Below are positions 6,948 to 9,626 of a stretch of 9,626 bases of DNA, in pieces. The stretch's first letter is position 1, and every line of letters begins with the position of its first letter. Made by a program: the position numbers and the translations under genes. The DNA is taken from assembly GCA_964400875.1 (NCBI GenBank), contig CAYNWK010000163.1, positions 1-9,626 of the forward strand, given 5' to 3'. The notes beneath the pieces are model-generated. The model saw only the letters and a list, made by a program, of their open reading frames with translations. It was not told where the DNA came from and made no database searches. This DNA comes from CAYNWK01 sp964400875. GTDB lineage: Bacteria > Chloroflexota > Anaerolineae > Anaerolineales > UBA4823.

Positions 6948-6967
6948 GATCGATCTGCGTCTATAAT
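6948..6967 (+). promoter_or_regulatory. TATAAT box with adjacent GATCGATC palindrome
   Basis: A perfect TATAAT lies at 6962-6967, about 40 bases before the TTG start at 7008. Transcription would begin near 6974. No good -35 box is present at 16-18 bp, but a perfect 8-bp palindrome, GATCGATC (6948-6955), sits in the spacer. An activator or alternative factor could compensate, but that is speculation. Confidence 0.35.
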
Positions 6968-7007
6968 ATATTGCAATCCAACGAACGCACTCATAAGGCC
7001 GAAGATA

Positions 7008-9449
7008 TTGGGCAACTACCATCATAAAAGTTCCTTTATAGCACTGTTAGCCCTGACCGCCATCTTAATGGGTCTGGCCTTACCATTCAAGGCGCGAGCG
7101 TTCACCCAGGAAAACGATGCGCTCGCCATCGAAGTCAGCGCCGGATTTGATGGTTATTACAAGGAGGGAAATTGGATCCCGATCCGCGTTCTCGTAGAAA
7201 ATAATGGCCCCAAAGTCGAAGGAACGCTTGAGGTAAGCATCCCCCGTTTGAACAATGCTGCCACAACATATATTTACCCAATCTCCTTGCCGACCACTTC
7301 TCGCAAGAATGTCTACCTTAATGTATTTCCGGAAGGTTTCTTAGCTTCATCGAGGTTACAAGTTGCCTTAACTGATCATGGACGAGAGCTCATCGCTGCA
7401 CAGCAAAGAGTAACCGCGCTTAACCCAGCCGATCGTTTGGTCGGAGTTATGGCCTCCTCACCTTCCGCGTTTAACCTTTTCGCCGATCTCGACCCCCTCA
7501 ACGGCAATACTTTCGTGGCTCAGCTGGAGCCGGAAGATCTCCCGAATAGTAGCCAGGCGCTCACAGCCATTGACGTTTTGGTGCTCTCGGATATCGATAC
7601 AGGGAATTTCTCGGCAGCACAGATCAGCGCGTTGAATAATTGGGTTACCGCAGGTGGACGGTTGTTCGTCTCCGGTGGTACAGGCTGGCAAAAAACTGCT
7701 GCAGGTCTGGCCGATTTACTCCCCCTTAAGCCGAAGGCAACGACGATCATCACCGATTCTGCCGAACTGGTAGAATTTGCCGGTCTGGAGATACAAACCT
7801 TGTCTGGAAACATGGTAGTCGCCACTGGTGATGCCTTGCCGGGAGCGAAGACCCTTCTCGAGCAGGATGGGATCCCATTAATAATCAGCCGGGTAATTGG
7901 CAACGGAGAAGTGCTCTACTTCGCCAGCGATCCAGCCTTCGGACCCCTGCGCAGCTGGACCGGTATGGAGATCGTATATGGCAAACTGCTTGCCCAAGCT
8001 GGTGAGAAACCAGGCTGGGCTGATGGGTTTCAAAACTGGGATTCAGCCTTGGAAGCAGCCAAATCTCTTACGGGGCTATCCCTGCCCTTGTCGTGGATGG
8101 TCTGCGGCTTTCTCGGCTTGTATGTCATCATCCTGGGTCCAGTAAATTTGTTCTTTCTAAACAAGCTCCGCCGGCGGGAACTCGCTTGGGTTTCGATTCC
8201 AGTGCTGGTGGTTGTTTTTAGCGGCATAGCGTTTATCCTGGGCAGTCAACTTCGAGGCGGCAAGCCGATTTTAAACCGCCTCGCGGTTGTACAGGTCTGG
8301 CCCGGAGTGGAACAGGCCCAGGTCGATGGGATGATCGGTTTATTCTCCCCTGACCGAAAAACGTATGACTTAACGCTCGAAGAAAATTTCCTATCGCATC
8401 CGATTCCCAATTCTCGCGGTATTGCCGGAAGTAACTGGTTGATCCGGGAAGAGGCCGATGGAATCCAGGTGGAGGATATCCACATGGAAGTTGGCGAACT
8501 AACAGCTCTAGCAGTTGAAGGAAGTATCGCAGCCCCTAAATTTGAAGGTGCATTTACTCTTGAAGTGGGCGATCGAGACTCTGTACTTACCGGCGAGGTA
8601 GCAAACCAAAGCGCCATTCTCCTGCGAGACGCAGTCTTGCTCGCTCCGGGTAGCGCACTGTCACTGGGGGATTTTCTCCCAGGGGAAACTCGCCCTTTCC
8701 AGATCTCGCTTCAATCTGCCAGTCGCTCTCTGCCGGCTCTTCACGCTCCAACTTCGAGCGGTCCTTTACCACCGAGCAGCTACTATTATTACCCGGTCGA
8801 CGACCAGACCATTATAGATATCCTGGGGACAACGGCATACTACGACGATCCAACCCTGTATCGCCGATTTAACCTCTTAAGCGCCTCGCTGGGCACCGAT
8901 CAGGGGACAGTGGGACGCACCACCGGCGTATATTTGACCGGCTGGTCCGAAACTTCTCCGATACCCGTCAGTCTTGAGAGTGATGTTTATCAAGAAGAAG
9001 GAGAATCGTTGTACATTGTTGCACTTCCAACCGAGATTAGCTTGAGCGGAGACAGTTCGGCGTTGCCGCCGGCGCTATTTGATTGGTCAATGCTCAGCTC
9101 CGGACCAATGGACAATTCTTCCCCTTATGACACCCGGCTCTATCCGGGTGAAGTCAGCCTGCAGTATCGTTTGACCTATCCAATCCAATACACTATGATT
9201 GAGGACCTTGTCCTGCACCTACAGGGCGCCGGGAATTCAGGAGCAAGTGACCTGGAGATCGCTTTGTGGAACTTCGAAAGCGAGGCCTGGGAACAGCTGC
9301 CCAAGTTGAACTGGGGAGATTTCCATATACCCGAAGCGGAAAAATTCGTAAGTGCAGAGTCAGAAATCCGCATCCGTGTTGAGAATGCCAGTACTCCCAA
9401 CGGAATCGCCATCCAAGCGATTGATTTTTCGCTAGTTGTGGCGCATTGA
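7008..9449 (+). CDS. Large exported, membrane-anchored protein with amidotransferase-like fold; probable ABC-system partner
   Basis: This 813-aa protein matches no named gene I know. Residues 1-31 form a signal peptide: a basic start, a hydrophobic core FIALLALTAILMGLAL, then a likely cut after A-R-A. About 38-135 is a beta-rich domain. About 140-330 resembles the class-I glutamine-amidotransferase-like or DUF4350 fold (IDVLVLSDIDTGNFSA at 188-203, WVTAGGRLFVSGG at 212-224, GNGEVLYFASDPAFG at 298-312), with no obvious catalytic Cys. Two helices (about 359-384 and 391-413) flank a KLRRRE loop, which places both large domains outside the cell. The 414-813 region is a second beta-rich exported domain with a Pro/Ser/Tyr-rich linker at 579-596. 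The TTG start at 7008 is preferred because the first ATG (7068) would cut the signal peptide; AAGG (6995-6998) is upstream. The ABC ATPase begins 2 nt after the stop. The order recalls GldG-type partners of ABC-2 exporters. The fold assignment is inference; topology is well supported. Confidence 0.75.
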   Translation: MGNYHHKSSFIALLALTAILMGLALPFKARAFTQENDALAIEVSAGFDGYYKEGNWIPIRVLVENNGPKVEGTLEVSIPRLNNAATTYIYPISLPTTSRKNVYLNVFPEGFLASSRLQVALTDHGRELIAAQQRVTALNPADRLVGVMASSPSAFNLFADLDPLNGNTFVAQLEPEDLPNSSQALTAIDVLVLSDIDTGNFSAAQISALNNWVTAGGRLFVSGGTGWQKTAAGLADLLPLKPKATTIITDSAELVEFAGLEIQTLSGNMVVATGDALPGAKTLLEQDGIPLIISRVIGNGEVLYFASDPAFGPLRSWTGMEIVYGKLLAQAGEKPGWADGFQNWDSALEAAKSLTGLSLPLSWMVCGFLGLYVIILGPVNLFFLNKLRRRELAWVSIPVLVVVFSGIAFILGSQLRGGKPILNRLAVVQVWPGVEQAQVDGMIGLFSPDRKTYDLTLEENFLSHPIPNSRGIAGSNWLIREEADGIQVEDIHMEVGELTALAVEGSIAAPKFEGAFTLEVGDRDSVLTGEVANQSAILLRDAVLLAPGSALSLGDFLPGETRPFQISLQSASRSLPALHAPTSSGPLPPSSYYYYPVDDQTIIDILGTTAYYDDPTLYRRFNLLSASLGTDQGTVGRTTGVYLTGWSETSPIPVSLESDVYQEEGESLYIVALPTEISLSGDSSALPPALFDWSMLSSGPMDNSSPYDTRLYPGEVSLQYRLTYPIQYTMIEDLVLHLQGAGNSGASDLEIALWNFESEAWEQLPKLNWGDFHIPEAEKFVSAESEIRIRVENASTPNGIAIQAIDFSLVVAH

Positions 9450-9451
9450 AC

Positions 9452-9626
9452 ATGAATCCGATCATAGAGATCAAAGACTTGAACAAGAATTTCGGCGTCC
9501 GCCCCGCCGTTGAGTACCTGACGCTTACTGTGATGGAAGGTGATATTTTTGGATTCGTCGGTCCCAACGGCGCCGGTAAAACCAGCACGATCCGTATGAT
9601 GGCGACTTTACTCCAACCAACCAGCG
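9452..9626 (+). CDS. ABC transporter ATP-binding protein, N-terminal part (cut by window edge)
   Basis: ATG 9452 opens a frame of 58 complete codons that runs off the window. The residues MNPIIEIKDLNKNFGVRPAV followed by GDIFGFVGPNGAGKTSTIRMM are typical of the ABC-2 or drug/gliding-type ATPase family (CcmA/NatA/GldA-like). Walker A is GPNGAGKT (37-44), with the usual aromatic F14 near the adenine site. The start lies 2 nt after the stop of the 813-aa protein with no clear Shine-Dalgarno site, so translation is probably coupled. Walker B, the signature motif and any permease lie beyond the right edge. The substrate cannot be told from this fragment. Confidence 0.93.
   Translation, partial: MNPIIEIKDLNKNFGVRPAVEYLTLTVMEGDIFGFVGPNGAGKTSTIRMMATLLQPTS

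Overview
The window looks like ordinary chromosomal DNA of a free-living bacterium with middling GC content. Gene content suggests a Chloroflexota (Anaerolineae-like) genome: a short TraR/DksA-type zinc-finger protein, a glcDEF operon, a sucrase/ferredoxin-like protein, and a large exported and membrane-anchored protein next to an ABC-2-type ATPase. This placement rests on gene content alone and is not proven. I see no rRNA, tRNA, CRISPR array, insertion sequence or phage gene.

Layout. Positions 1-110 may hold the last 35 codons of an unidentified plus-strand gene. A small DksA/TraR-family regulator follows at 244-585 (+). Converging on it from the right is a three-gene minus-strand operon, read glcD (4503-3106), glcE (3103-2018), glcF (2017-746). 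The genes are packed with 2-nt and 0-nt gaps, and the ribosome-binding sites of glcE and glcF lie in the tail of the gene before. They encode the FAD catalytic subunit, the second FAD-domain subunit and the iron-sulfur subunit of glycolate oxidase.

A roughly 180-bp divergent control region (about 4504-4679) separates glcD from a plus-strand gene (4680-5615). That gene encodes a thioredoxin-fold [2Fe-2S] protein of the sucrase/ferredoxin-like (Apd1/Aim32) family, with the Cys/Cys/His/His ligand pattern intact. The control region holds a consensus TATAAT for glcD, a possible promoter for the rightward gene, and a nested inverted repeat just upstream of the glcD ribosome-binding site. DNA polymerase IV (dinB, 5673-6845) follows on the plus strand.

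After a 162-bp gap with a TATAAT box comes an 813-residue secreted and membrane-anchored protein (7008-9449, TTG start). Two nucleotides later an ABC transporter ATPase begins (9452) and runs off the window. This pair looks like the start of an ABC export or envelope system whose membrane permease would lie to the right.

Functional reading. GlcDEF would oxidise glycolate to glyoxylate and pass electrons through the GlcF clusters towards the quinone pool. The divergent bis-histidinyl ferredoxin-like protein could share its regulation or act as an electron-transfer partner, but that is inference. The least understood part is the 813-aa protein/ABC pair. Its domain order (exported beta-rich domain, glutamine-amidotransferase-like fold, two helices, second exported domain) recalls GldG-type accessory proteins and is the best candidate here for an undescribed system.
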